63,411 nt of DNA from a virus: positions 1 through 63,411 of IMG/VR virus record IMGVR_UViG_3300030106_000472. One strand, given 5' to 3'. Positions 14,625 through 22,331 of this stretch are shown here, in pieces. The notes beneath the pieces are model-generated. The model had not been told where the DNA came from. It saw only the letters and a program-made list of their open reading frames with translations, and did not search any database. A program made the translations under genes and the position numbers. Each line of letters starts with the position of its first letter. Position 1 is the first letter of the stretch.

Positions 14625-15001
14625 GCAGTAGTTAGAGCGTCCCAATCGTAGGGTATTGTGAGCGTTAGTAGAGCGTCAGATTTGTAGCCACCTTTTACTA
14701 GGTCTTTTATTCCTGTGAGGCTGTCAATATGGTAGAGTTTGATTTCGTCATTTTTTCTAGCCATAACAAAGACTTGCCCTCCATGAGATGCTCGTTTAGC
14801 CAACCAAGAGATTTGCATTGGTCGTAGAGTGAGTTGATTACCCGAGTGTATTTCTTTTAGTTCTATCCAGAACTCTTTGCCTTTACCACAACCATTAACA
14901 TCAGGAACACCTGCTCCTGTCATCCCAGTTTCAATTCTCTGTAGATGTATCTGTGTTAGGTTGGTTCTTAACAAGAGCCATAAATTTTTTTCTTTCGCCA
15001 T
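14612..15001 (-). CDS. VRR-NUC-type PD-(D/E)XK nuclease
   Basis: 129 aa, a single compact nuclease domain. GVPDVNG supplies the acidic Asp34 and FWIELKE the Glu47-x-Lys49 pair. LTLRPMQISWLAKRASHGGQVFVMAR is the usual helix-strand that follows in VRR-NUC enzymes. These cut branched or structured DNA, fitting a role in recombination or genome processing. The gene overlaps the upstream zinc-finger gene by 71 nt in another frame. Confidence 0.8.
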   Translation of the reverse strand: MAKEKNLWLLLRTNLTQIHLQRIETGMTGAGVPDVNGCGKGKEFWIELKEIHSGNQLTLRPMQISWLAKRASHGGQVFVMARKNDEIKLYHIDSLTGIKDLVKGGYKSDALLTLTIPYDWDALTTALLS

Positions 15002-15581
15002 GTCTTGCTTTCCTACCGAAACCTTTTTCTATCATAATTTTCTCGTGAGCTTTTTGTCTTCTTAACTCTTCGAAACCCACTTCAGAAACATAAACTGTTC
15101 CATCAGCGTATCTTGCTACAGGAAGTTCTTCCGCTATTATTTTATCTATCTCATTTACGTCTTCCCAAACAAAATTATTATCTGCTTCTGCTTCTACTAC
15201 CCTCATTACTTTTAAAGGTAGAGCACAGGCAGGAAGCCAATCACGTCCTATTTTTCCATCAGTGCGTAAATCTTGCGTAACTCGTTTTTTACCAAAGACT
15301 GATCGATTTTTCTCATACTGTGTTTGTTTTTCACATTCTTTAGAACAATAAACTGATGACTTATGTCTGTCATATTGAAACTTTTTTTCACATCGAACAC
15401 AAACACAAGTCTTTTGTTCATTTACAAAATTACCTCGTGCTTTTTTAGTTGATAAGTCTCTACACTTTTTGCTACAGTATTTTGTTTTTCGTGGAGGGAG
15501 AGGAACTTTTTGACATTCAACACAATAATTATGTTCTGTAAATTCGTATTCCTGGTTTGTTATTTCATAAAAAGTAGCCAT
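14931..15581 (-). CDS. Protein with two CxxC...CxxxC zinc fingers (216 aa)
   Basis: Two similar fingers: CVECQKVPLPPRKTKYCSKKC (about 20-40) and CVRCEKKFQYDRHKSSVYCSKEC (about 61-83), of the treble-clef or FCS-like type. The rest is charged, with GKIGRDWLPACALPLK and a helical acidic stretch. Nucleic-acid binding is likely from the fingers; nothing points to catalysis. The ATG is only 6 nt downstream of a -10-like box and has no Shine-Dalgarno. Confidence 0.65.
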   Translation of the reverse strand: MATFYEITNQEYEFTEHNYCVECQKVPLPPRKTKYCSKKCRDLSTKKARGNFVNEQKTCVCVRCEKKFQYDRHKSSVYCSKECEKQTQYEKNRSVFGKKRVTQDLRTDGKIGRDWLPACALPLKVMRVVEAEADNNFVWEDVNEIDKIIAEELPVARYADGTVYVSEVGFEELRRQKAHEKIMIEKGFGRKARHGERKKFMALVKNQPNTDTSTEN

Positions 15582-15587
15582 ATAAAT

Positions 15588-15616
15588 AGGGTAAAGGAGA
15601 AAAACGCCAAAGTAAA
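15588..15616 (-). promoter_or_regulatory. Putative promoter touching the start codon of 14931-15581
   Basis: TTTACT (15611-15616), 17 nt, TACCCT (15588-15593) on the minus strand. The -10 box ends 6 nt before the ATG, so a transcript would be leaderless or nearly so. CTCCTTTACCC in the spacer makes a ribosome-binding role unlikely. Confidence 0.4.
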
Positions 15617-15799
15617 CTACTAAATAGAGTAAAAAGCCCCTAGAAAGTCTCTTAAAGAGCCTACATCCGATATAAGCTAATCTGGGACGTCCTAAGAGCT
15701 TTTATATAGTTCTGAAGTAAAACCCTCAACTACTAGTAGATCGTTTAACCTGTGGCATCAGGTAGAGTCGATTTTTAGAAAAAGCTTAAAAATTAACAA
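15617..15799. other. Non-coding gap with a possible promoter
   Basis: No gene is visible. On the minus strand TTGAGG, 17 nt, TATAAA (about 15709-15737) could be another promoter directed at the zinc-finger gene. Short palindromes GGGACGTCC, CTCTTAAAGAG and ACCTG-6 nt-CAGGT are present without T-runs. Confidence 0.4.
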
Positions 15800-16165
15800 C
15801 TACCAATCCCACCCTGTATGAGGAGCAACTTTTTGGTTATCTGACGCTAATTTGATTTCACGATCACTTAACCATTCATTAAATGCTCTTTGTGTTTGAT
15901 CAATATCTGAATAGAGTTGTTTAAATTCTGACCATTTATTACGTGCAACGTGCACACCATAGTAGTAATCACCATCACCTAACTTACAACGTGTGATAAT
16001 TTGCCACATACGTTGTTTTGTAATATCGTATTCTTTTCCTAGTTCTTCTAATGTAATTTCTGAATTATTCCATTTATCATACATATCTCTGTATCTAATG
16101 GAGTTTTCTTTTGCTTTTTGTTGTGAGATACCTTTCATGTTTTTATTTCCTTTGTTTCGCCCCAT
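15800..16165 (-). CDS. Helix-turn-helix protein resembling sigma70 region 4
   Basis: 121 aa. ITLEELGKEYDITKQRMWQII (about 37-57) has the spacing of a sigma region 4 helix-turn-helix. The C-terminus is Trp-rich with no further motif. No sigma region 2 is present, so it is not a full sigma factor; a regulator or anti-host DNA-binding protein is possible. ATG 16165 has AGGTG upstream and overlaps polA by 31 nt; ATG 16138 is the alternative. Confidence 0.6.
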   Translation of the reverse strand: MGRNKGNKNMKGISQQKAKENSIRYRDMYDKWNNSEITLEELGKEYDITKQRMWQIITRCKLGDGDYYYGVHVARNKWSEFKQLYSDIDQTQRAFNEWLSDREIKLASDNQKVAPHTGWDW

Positions 16166-18003
16166 GACACACCTAGTTCTTGATCCACTAATAGGGGAAC
16201 AGCAAGTTCGACACAGTTCTCCATTATTCTTGTTACTGTGTTAGCTTGTTCTGTGTTCTCTATTGAAATATCAACTTCATCGTGGACTTGTAGGTGAGGA
16301 ACTATTCCTTCCTCCCATAAACCTATCATTGCTAACTTAGTCATGTCAGCAGCAGAGCCTTGTATTAAACGATTTAGAGCCTTGTATGTGTATGACCTTT
16401 TTAAGTCTTCACCATATTTTTCTTTTGCCTCATCTAGAGGTAGAGGTAGAGTGCGTTCATATCTGCTTTCCCACAAATCGAAACGACAGTGTCTACCTGC
16501 GAACGTTTTGATATAGCCACGTTCCATAGCCACCCTTGCACATTGGTCTTGTAGAGCTCGAATAAAAGGAACGTTAGCGTGATACTGCTGAAATAAACTT
16601 TCAGCTTCTGTATCATCTATACCTAGTTCCTTAATTAACTTTTCTTTACCCATTCCATAACTTAATCCTAGATTAATTGTCTTAGCCTGTTTACGTGGTA
16701 TGTTAGCCATGTCTGCAACTATTTGATGAAAGTCTGCGTTATCGTCTCTGTATTGAGCGACTGCATTCTCAGCACCACTTAGTTTCATTTGATTAGCGTA
16801 ATGCACTGTTAATCTAGGTTCTTGTTGTGAATAATCAAACACACCCCACTGACACCCTTCTTCAGGAATAAACAACGAACGTATAAGGTTGCCTATTTCT
16901 GGGTCACGTGCAGGGACTTGTTGTAGATTAGGATTACTATAACTAAATCTACCACTGACTGTGCCGCCACGATCATTACGCATAGGATGTGCTTCTGCAT
17001 GTATCCTACCGTTAAATGCGTGTTCCATAATCATCTTATCGATAAACGTAGTTCTAGCTTTGTTGAGTTTTCTAGCTCTAACAATTAATTGCGGAAGTTC
17101 ATGTTCGTGACCTTCTAACCAGTCTTTTTGAAAACTAGCCATTCCCTTTTCTGTGCGAGGGAACCACAATTTATTTTTAGTAAAAATATTTTCAAGAGAA
17201 GCATTAGCCCATAGATTAACATCACTACCATACTTACGCTTTATCTCTACTTGTATTTTCTGTTCCTCAGTCGATAGTTGTTTACTAACTACTTCGGCTT
17301 TTTCTTCGTCTACTCTAACACCTCTCCATCGCATTTCTAATAGTAGAGGAATCAGCTTAGACTCCATTTCAAGTATTTTATCTAGTCCTTGTTCAGCTAT
17401 TTCTAGTTTGAGTTTATTCCATAACTTTAATGTAAGTGCTGCATCTTGTTGACCGTAAGGTCCAACATATTTAGCATGTAGCTTATACATTTCTGACTTA
17501 GGGTTGATACCGAAAGCCAACGCTGCATCTTGTAATAAAGACTCATCTTTCTTTTCATCACAGTAAGCAACACCTAAGTTATCAAGTGAATAAGAAAACC
17601 TGTTCTCGTTTATTAAGGGAGCCGCAACAATCGTATCGAGTATTTTACCTTTTACAATAATGCCTTCTCTTCTTAACCACCCTACATCGTAGAGAGCATT
17701 ATGAAATATAACGTCTCTCTTAGTAGAGTTGAGTAGATTTGTTAACCAACGTAGAACAATACCTTCATCTAGATTACCACCACCTTCATGACGGATAGGA
17801 AAATAACCAGACCAATTCTCTGTTGCTACTCCAACACCCACAATATGCCCACGACCTGTAGCCCATCCTGGACCACAAGTCGTTAGGTGAGGGTCATAAG
17901 TTTCTAAATCGATAGCCACTGTCTCTGTCTCAGAAAACTGAGGAAAGACATCAGGCACTGTCCAGGAACTTTCAGGAGCGAAAAGAGAATTCTGCAAGAT
18001 CAT
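16135..18003 (-). CDS. polA: Family A DNA polymerase with 3'-5' exonuclease domain
   Basis: 622 aa. The exonuclease domain begins AIDLETYD (Asp32, Glu34) and includes NALYDVGWL. The polymerase domain has motif A DYSQQEPRL (Asp390), motif B RKQAKTINLGLSYG (437-450) and motif C QVHDEVD (His574, Asp575). There is no 5' nuclease domain, as usual for phage PolA. The residue equivalent to E. coli Phe762 is Leu445, a variant that studies of viral PolA have linked to temperate or slower replication. It starts ATGA-coupled to the gene upstream and is surely the replicative polymerase here. Confidence 0.95.
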   Translation of the reverse strand: MILQNSLFAPESSWTVPDVFPQFSETETVAIDLETYDPHLTTCGPGWATGRGHIVGVGVATENWSGYFPIRHEGGGNLDEGIVLRWLTNLLNSTKRDVIFHNALYDVGWLRREGIIVKGKILDTIVAAPLINENRFSYSLDNLGVAYCDEKKDESLLQDAALAFGINPKSEMYKLHAKYVGPYGQQDAALTLKLWNKLKLEIAEQGLDKILEMESKLIPLLLEMRWRGVRVDEEKAEVVSKQLSTEEQKIQVEIKRKYGSDVNLWANASLENIFTKNKLWFPRTEKGMASFQKDWLEGHEHELPQLIVRARKLNKARTTFIDKMIMEHAFNGRIHAEAHPMRNDRGGTVSGRFSYSNPNLQQVPARDPEIGNLIRSLFIPEEGCQWGVFDYSQQEPRLTVHYANQMKLSGAENAVAQYRDDNADFHQIVADMANIPRKQAKTINLGLSYGMGKEKLIKELGIDDTEAESLFQQYHANVPFIRALQDQCARVAMERGYIKTFAGRHCRFDLWESRYERTLPLPLDEAKEKYGEDLKRSYTYKALNRLIQGSAADMTKLAMIGLWEEGIVPHLQVHDEVDISIENTEQANTVTRIMENCVELAVPLLVDQELGVSWGETKEIKT

Positions 18004-18317
18004 TTCTTCTTTTTAACCCTCACTACTTTTACTTTTGGTTTTTTAGCAGCTTTTTTCTTAGGTGCTTTACCACCTTCCCAAGCTTCGTTTACATCAGGAG
18101 TAGATTTGTCATCAGCGACATATCTTCCCTTTTTAGTCCTAGCACGTTTAGGTGTTACAGGCACTATACCTTCTTTTACATTCTTAGCCGATGTAAAAGG
18201 TTCAAGTTCTACCGTAGCCTCCTCTACTGCTGCTTTTACTATTTTTGCTTTTGCAACTTCATCCACCTTTACTGGCGGAGGTGTTATAAAAGATAAAAAT
18301 TTTGACCACCAACCCAT
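18000..18317 (-). CDS. Small protein with a Lys-rich tail (105 aa)
   Basis: Start chosen at 18317 (MGWWSKFLSF) because GAGGAGG lies just upstream. The centre RARTKKGRYVADDKSTPDVNEAW looks like a conserved marine-phage motif, from memory of similar proteins; the last 20 residues are almost all Lys, Ala and Val. It probably binds nucleic acid or an acidic partner. It sits directly before polA in the coupled replication operon. Confidence 0.65.
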   Translation of the reverse strand: MGWWSKFLSFITPPPVKVDEVAKAKIVKAAVEEATVELEPFTSAKNVKEGIVPVTPKRARTKKGRYVADDKSTPDVNEAWEGGKAPKKKAAKKPKVKVVRVKKKK

Positions 18318-18318
18318 A

Positions 18319-18678
18319 TTAGTCCTCCTCTCTGTTTTCTTCAACAGAGTAATTTACATCATCAGCTTCTTCTACTAGGTTTTCTATATTAGTAGTATTA
18401 GTCATGATGTGTTCTTCAGTTAATAATAAATACCTACGCAAATCCCGTATATCATCGAGTAGACCTGCCTCGCCTTTATAGACTTCACCTGCCTCGAATA
18501 TATCCCAACCATGCTTTTCAGCTTGGTGCTCGATCCTATCGAACTTACGTGCTAACATCATAAAAGCACCTACACCTCCACGACGTTTCCAAGAGTCGCC
18601 ATACGACGTTTCGGCTCGTTTAAGAGCTTCTAAATCGTTTTGAGCAGACTCTTTCATTTTTTCCCATTTATTACTCAT
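18319..18678 (-). CDS. Conserved phage-type protein of the nucleotide region (119 aa)
   Basis: The N-terminal half has YGDSWKRRGGVGAFMMLARKFDRIE and the middle DIRDLRRYLLL, a pattern I associate with small conserved proteins of marine phages. Its function is not known. Mostly helical and charged. It overlaps the thymidylate-synthase-family gene by 8 nt. Confidence 0.7.
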   Translation of the reverse strand: MSNKWEKMKESAQNDLEALKRAETSYGDSWKRRGGVGAFMMLARKFDRIEHQAEKHGWDIFEAGEVYKGEAGLLDDIRDLRRYLLLTEEHIMTNTTNIENLVEEADDVNYSVEENREED

Positions 18679-19717
18679 GAGTTTCTCCTTCGTCCGTTTT
18701 GTTAATAATCGTCTTGTCTCTTTTACGGACCCAATCGAAACAAGCCGTTCTCCAATCAGAAGCTTTTATCAAATTTATCTTGTCGTAGACTTCTTTAAAA
18801 TTCTTCATTTTATATGCTGCATAAACCTCCATCATAGGAATCGCTATATCAGTAAACGCGGGGTTGACCCAACCGTGATCATAAGAACTTATGTCCATAG
18901 GATGCATATTAAAAAATCTATTAAGTTCCCAATCTAACACAAACATATCTTTGAATAATAAACTAGGCTTATAATCCTTTAGAGTATCATAAGGATTCTT
19001 TATATCTCTATACGTGTATACATCTATCTCCATATGTTTAACTTTGTCCCAAACAGGGTTCAAATAAATATGAAAACTATCACTAACTTGTCTATACACA
19101 CCAACCTCGACCTCTAGATGAGCAGCTATGTATTCTTGTAATACTGACATGTGAACCACGTTAGCACCATAAGCCCCCCACAACATATCGTTTGATCGAT
19201 TACATACTGTCATGTTTAATTTGTTATCTCGTATCTTAAAATAAATGTTAGTATTACAAGGAACATCTTTGCCTTGTTTATCTAAATCATGAACTGCATC
19301 CCACATTTGTAAAACAGCACGTCTGTCTTCAGGATTCTTTTGTAACATTTTAACAATAACATCTAACTGATTTTTAAGAAAATACGTTCTCCATCTATAA
19401 CCATAGGCTCCCCATAAAGTCTCGCCATCATCTGAAAAATCTGCCATAGATTTAACAAAATAAGTTAAGGGTTTTAAATCGTTATGTCCTGCTAACATCC
19501 AAAGACTTTCTACGAAGTGGAAAAAAGGATTAGCATCTCTTTGTTTAATTAAACATACTCGTTCACAAGGTTTACTATAAACTGTTGTGACAGGCTCTAA
19601 AGCCTCATATGTTGTTCCATTACGACTTTCTTGTACTCTATAAGATGTATCATCTAAAAATAAATCGATACCAAGTAACATAGCATCGTTTACATTTCTT
19701 GCGTTAATCACCCTCAT
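18671..19717 (-). CDS. Thymidylate synthase family enzyme: dTMP synthase or dUMP hydroxymethylase
   Basis: 348 aa. The ThyA-type core is clear: DRRAVLQMWD, the catalytic Cys154 in DVPCNTN, CNRSNDMLWG with the phosphate-binding Arg174-Ser175, NVVHMSVLQEY and DSFHIYLN (Asp213, His216, Tyr218). Asn186 sits where Asn selects dUMP; dCMP hydroxymethylases carry Asp there. Phage members of this family make either dTMP or 5-hydroxymethyl-dUMP and the motifs alone do not decide. The coupled neighbour at 19922, of the 5-hmdU-kinase/pyrophosphorylase type, favours the hydroxymethylase. Confidence 0.85.
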   Translation of the reverse strand: MRVINARNVNDAMLLGIDLFLDDTSYRVQESRNGTTYEALEPVTTVYSKPCERVCLIKQRDANPFFHFVESLWMLAGHNDLKPLTYFVKSMADFSDDGETLWGAYGYRWRTYFLKNQLDVIVKMLQKNPEDRRAVLQMWDAVHDLDKQGKDVPCNTNIYFKIRDNKLNMTVCNRSNDMLWGAYGANVVHMSVLQEYIAAHLEVEVGVYRQVSDSFHIYLNPVWDKVKHMEIDVYTYRDIKNPYDTLKDYKPSLLFKDMFVLDWELNRFFNMHPMDISSYDHGWVNPAFTDIAIPMMEVYAAYKMKNFKEVYDKINLIKASDWRTACFDWVRKRDKTIINKTDEGETHE

Positions 19718-19935
19718 AATGTATCCTGATACCCGTCTATTATTTCACCGATAAGAAAACTTATCTCACTTTCATTTAATCCAGGAAGTTTTCTCTTTAT
19801 AAAAGCTACAGCCATTTTATGGTCAGCAGCAACCTTTAAAAAGAAAGCAACTTCTAAGAACTGGGTATAATATATGTCAACCGAGTCGCCCCAATCTTCT
19901 AAAAGCTCAACTGAATATTCGTTAACTTTTCCCAT
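19714..19935 (-). CDS. Small acidic protein inside the base-modification cassette (73 aa)
   Basis: Not recognised. Helical with aromatic residues (YYTQFLEVAFFLKVAADHKMAVAFI). It overlaps the gene before it by 14 nt and the gene after it by 4 nt, so it is translated with the thymidylate-synthase-family enzyme and the helical protein. AAGGAG precedes the start. A subunit or accessory role in that pathway is an inference from position. Confidence 0.7.
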   Translation of the reverse strand: MGKVNEYSVELLEDWGDSVDIYYTQFLEVAFFLKVAADHKMAVAFIKRKLPGLNESEISFLIGEIIDGYQDTL

Positions 19936-20854
19936 ATTTACTTTCTCCTTCTATTAAATCTTCTACTATAGGAAGATTATTTTGTTTATATATAGACCTT
20001 GTTCTGCCTTCTCCTCTGAGAATACGTGAGTATTTATCGAACTCACAAAGTCCTCCTTCTATTTCGCGTAACTCATATAATCTATCGTTACGCATGGTTA
20101 TATGTGGTGGTAGTCTATCCACAACCAGTGCATATAACTCTTGCATTTCTCTATTCCAATCATGACTACGATGAGAAAAATCTAATTTTCTGCCTGTTAA
20201 CCTGTTAAGTCCTCGCATAGCTCCTGGACCTGCATTAGCCCACGTCATAATATCTGTAGCTTCATCCAACACATACGTATGTCTTAAATCAGTAACTACC
20301 TCGTATGCCATAAATGGACCCATGTATGGGTATTGTGTTAGTAGAGTCCAAGCAGACTTTAAAGAACTTATTCCCTCTCCTTTATCAAACTCTAAGCGTT
20401 TAATTAACCAAGTCTTTTCTGCCCATAAATTATTTATACAATCAACAACACCTGTAACCTTATCCATACCGTTTGGTGTTTTAATAATATAAGAACCAGT
20501 AATCCACTGAGGTTGTTCTGTTATAAGTTTGATAGCTTTATCACCGTCCCAGTTCACTAATAAGTCATTCTCTATAAGCGTTCTACCTGTAGGTATAAAA
20601 TTAAACCAACGAAAAATAATCGTAGCCATAATAACATCTGAACTATTTGCTAGAGGTTCTCTAATATGTGTTCTAAACCACCTAGTCGTTCTGTCATCTT
20701 CTCGGAATACTTGACAAAATTTAAACTCTTGCAAAATAGGGTCGTCTGTCCAAGGTGGAGAAAATTTAGACTCTTCTTTTTGAAGTCTAATCTTCTCCCT
20801 CTCTGTTTGCCAATAGCAAAAACGATTTACTTCTTCTGCAAGAAACTCAGTCAT
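19922..20854 (-). CDS. 5-hmdU DNA kinase / glutamyl-putrescinyl-thymine pyrophosphorylase-type helical protein
   Basis: 310 aa from ATG 20854 (MTEFLAEEV), a TAATG start with AAGGA upstream; a TTG start 21 nt earlier is less likely. FCYWQTEREKI, PPWTDDPILQEFKF and FCQVFREDDRTTRW (12-59), then WANAGPGAMRGLNRL (205-219), match the helical domain found in phage 5-hmdU DNA kinases and thymine pyrophosphorylases. That group is proposed to be related to HhH DNA glycosylases. No P-loop kinase domain is present. It would act on hydroxymethyluracil in DNA to build a hypermodified thymine. Confidence 0.75.
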   Translation of the reverse strand: MTEFLAEEVNRFCYWQTEREKIRLQKEESKFSPPWTDDPILQEFKFCQVFREDDRTTRWFRTHIREPLANSSDVIMATIIFRWFNFIPTGRTLIENDLLVNWDGDKAIKLITEQPQWITGSYIIKTPNGMDKVTGVVDCINNLWAEKTWLIKRLEFDKGEGISSLKSAWTLLTQYPYMGPFMAYEVVTDLRHTYVLDEATDIMTWANAGPGAMRGLNRLTGRKLDFSHRSHDWNREMQELYALVVDRLPPHITMRNDRLYELREIEGGLCEFDKYSRILRGEGRTRSIYKQNNLPIVEDLIEGESKYGKS

Positions 20855-21765
20855 TACTTTTTCCTTAAAACCCAAGAACAGTTGTTAGCGTACTCAGGGT
20901 ATGGTGTTGCTGCTACTACACGTAAAAACTGTCTACCATACCTAGACTCTAACATTTCTAATTGTTCAGGTGACCATGCTCTAGGGTATCGTTTTACATT
21001 TGAATAAGTAGGTATTCCATCTACAGAAGGTTCTACTTGTTCCTTCATAGCTTTCCTTAGATTAGGAAGTTGTATAAACGTTCCTGTAACATCTACTATT
21101 TCAAAATTACGTTCTAGTTCTTGTTTAAGTTCTTCAAAACCCCACTCATATACGTGGTCTTCAGGTAGTTTATCGTTAGAACCGTCATGGTTAGGTGTAG
21201 ACACAAAAGCCAATGCGTTAGGTCTCATTGTCCTAGCGGCATCGTCTAACCAAGGACCAACAAACTGTCTCCCCATGTGTTCAATAACTTCAGTAGTCCA
21301 GAAAAAGTCTATACTTTCATCAGCTATATCAAATATTTGTTTAGGGTTTTGAAGGTCTCTTATTACAGTTAAGTCTTGTATTCTTATTTCTCCGTTAAAG
21401 TTTTTAAACCATGTAGAGTCTTTTAAAGGCTCTCCACCATTAGACCAAAAAGGGTTTTCTAACTCACATGCAGGATCAATATCGTAGCCAAGATAAGAAG
21501 CAATAACATCTGATTTCTTTATGACATATGCTTTATATAAATTTCTTAAAGTCCAACACTCACCACAACCTACTTCAAAAGTATCTAGTGGTCTACCTAA
21601 CCGCTTAGCTTCTTCAATACACATAGAAGCTATCTTATCGAAACGACTCATATGAGCTATCTCATCTGGTCTCCAGTTTGCTAGTACACCTGCACTAGCT
21701 ATATCCATTCTTGTATTTTTACTGTCGTTTTCATTAACAGTTAATTTCTTTCTTATTGATGACAT
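20854..21765 (-). CDS. SAM-dependent methyltransferase-like protein
   Basis: 303 aa from ATG 21765; a TTG start 21 nt upstream is possible. Rossmann motif I reads FEVGCGECWTLRNL (near 63-76), followed by LGYDIDPA and later DFFWTTEVIEHMG, FVSTPNHDG. There is no DNA-methylase DPPY-type catalytic motif, so the substrate is open: a small molecule, protein or the modified base. It is coupled by TAATG on both sides to the cassette genes. Confidence 0.75.
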   Translation of the reverse strand: MSSIRKKLTVNENDSKNTRMDIASAGVLANWRPDEIAHMSRFDKIASMCIEEAKRLGRPLDTFEVGCGECWTLRNLYKAYVIKKSDVIASYLGYDIDPACELENPFWSNGGEPLKDSTWFKNFNGEIRIQDLTVIRDLQNPKQIFDIADESIDFFWTTEVIEHMGRQFVGPWLDDAARTMRPNALAFVSTPNHDGSNDKLPEDHVYEWGFEELKQELERNFEIVDVTGTFIQLPNLRKAMKEQVEPSVDGIPTYSNVKRYPRAWSPEQLEMLESRYGRQFLRVVAATPYPEYANNCSWVLRKK

Positions 21766-22256
21766 TATTGATTTACCTCCCACCAACTTGGTTTATTTCT
21801 ACCCTTTTCCCATTTAGCGTAATGTTTTTCGTTTATAACATAATTACGATAAGCGAGAATAGAGTCCTCGTTTTTATACTCATCTGGCATAGCTTGTGCT
21901 ACGTCAGTCATGAGACCTCTAGTAATGTTTTTAGGCATTACATATAAAGCATCAGCTAATTTTTTAACACTAGCATGAGTACGTTTGTAGCGATAAGAAT
22001 ACTCATTACCTAACGCTAAAAAATGTTTATAGAGCCACCAGTAGTTACCACTACATTCTCTAGCCCATATGGTGCACGGATGATTCATGTAAGCTTTCTT
22101 GTATAAACCAACTTCGTCTGCATAATCATCTCCGTCTAATATTCGGTGAGCAGTGCATAACATCTGTGCAGTTTCTAGAGGCATCTTGACCAACATCTTG
22201 TCGGGCTGAGCTTTAGCAGAAACTACAGGATCCTCACTAAAATAAAATATGTTCAT
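21765..22256 (-). CDS. Conserved protein heading the modification cassette (163 aa)
   Basis: MNIFYFSEDPVVSAKAQPDK, LVKMPLETAQMLCTAHR, MNHPCTIWARE and NYWWLYKHFLALGNEY look like a strongly conserved phage family that I cannot name. Invariant-looking His, Cys, Trp and Arg suggest an enzyme. It has a promoter (22296-22325) and the shared AGAAAGGAGAAA leader, and heads the coupled run that continues to polA. It may act in nucleotide or base modification, by position only. Confidence 0.7.
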   Translation of the reverse strand: MNIFYFSEDPVVSAKAQPDKMLVKMPLETAQMLCTAHRILDGDDYADEVGLYKKAYMNHPCTIWARECSGNYWWLYKHFLALGNEYSYRYKRTHASVKKLADALYVMPKNITRGLMTDVAQAMPDEYKNEDSILAYRNYVINEKHYAKWEKGRNKPSWWEVNQ

Positions 22257-22295
22257 GGTTTTCTCCTTTCTTTAAACATAGAATATATAATAACC

Positions 22296-22325
22296 TTTAT
22301 ACTTTACTTTTATATGCAAAGTAAA
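22296..22325 (-). promoter_or_regulatory. Putative promoter for the 22256-15800 run
   Basis: TTTACT (22320-22325), 18 nt, TATAAA (22296-22301) on the minus strand; a GTATAA at 17 nt is the alternative -10. It lies in the only gap between the UvrD-like gene and the modification cassette. Confidence 0.5.
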
Positions 22326-22331
22326 GAACTT

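Noticed and set aside
15800-16165. Full sigma factor
   Set aside because: Only one helix-turn-helix of region 4 type is present; region 2 motifs are missing.
18671-19717. dCMP hydroxymethylase
   Set aside because: The site that carries Asp in dCMP hydroxymethylases reads Asn186 here, pointing to dUMP as the substrate.
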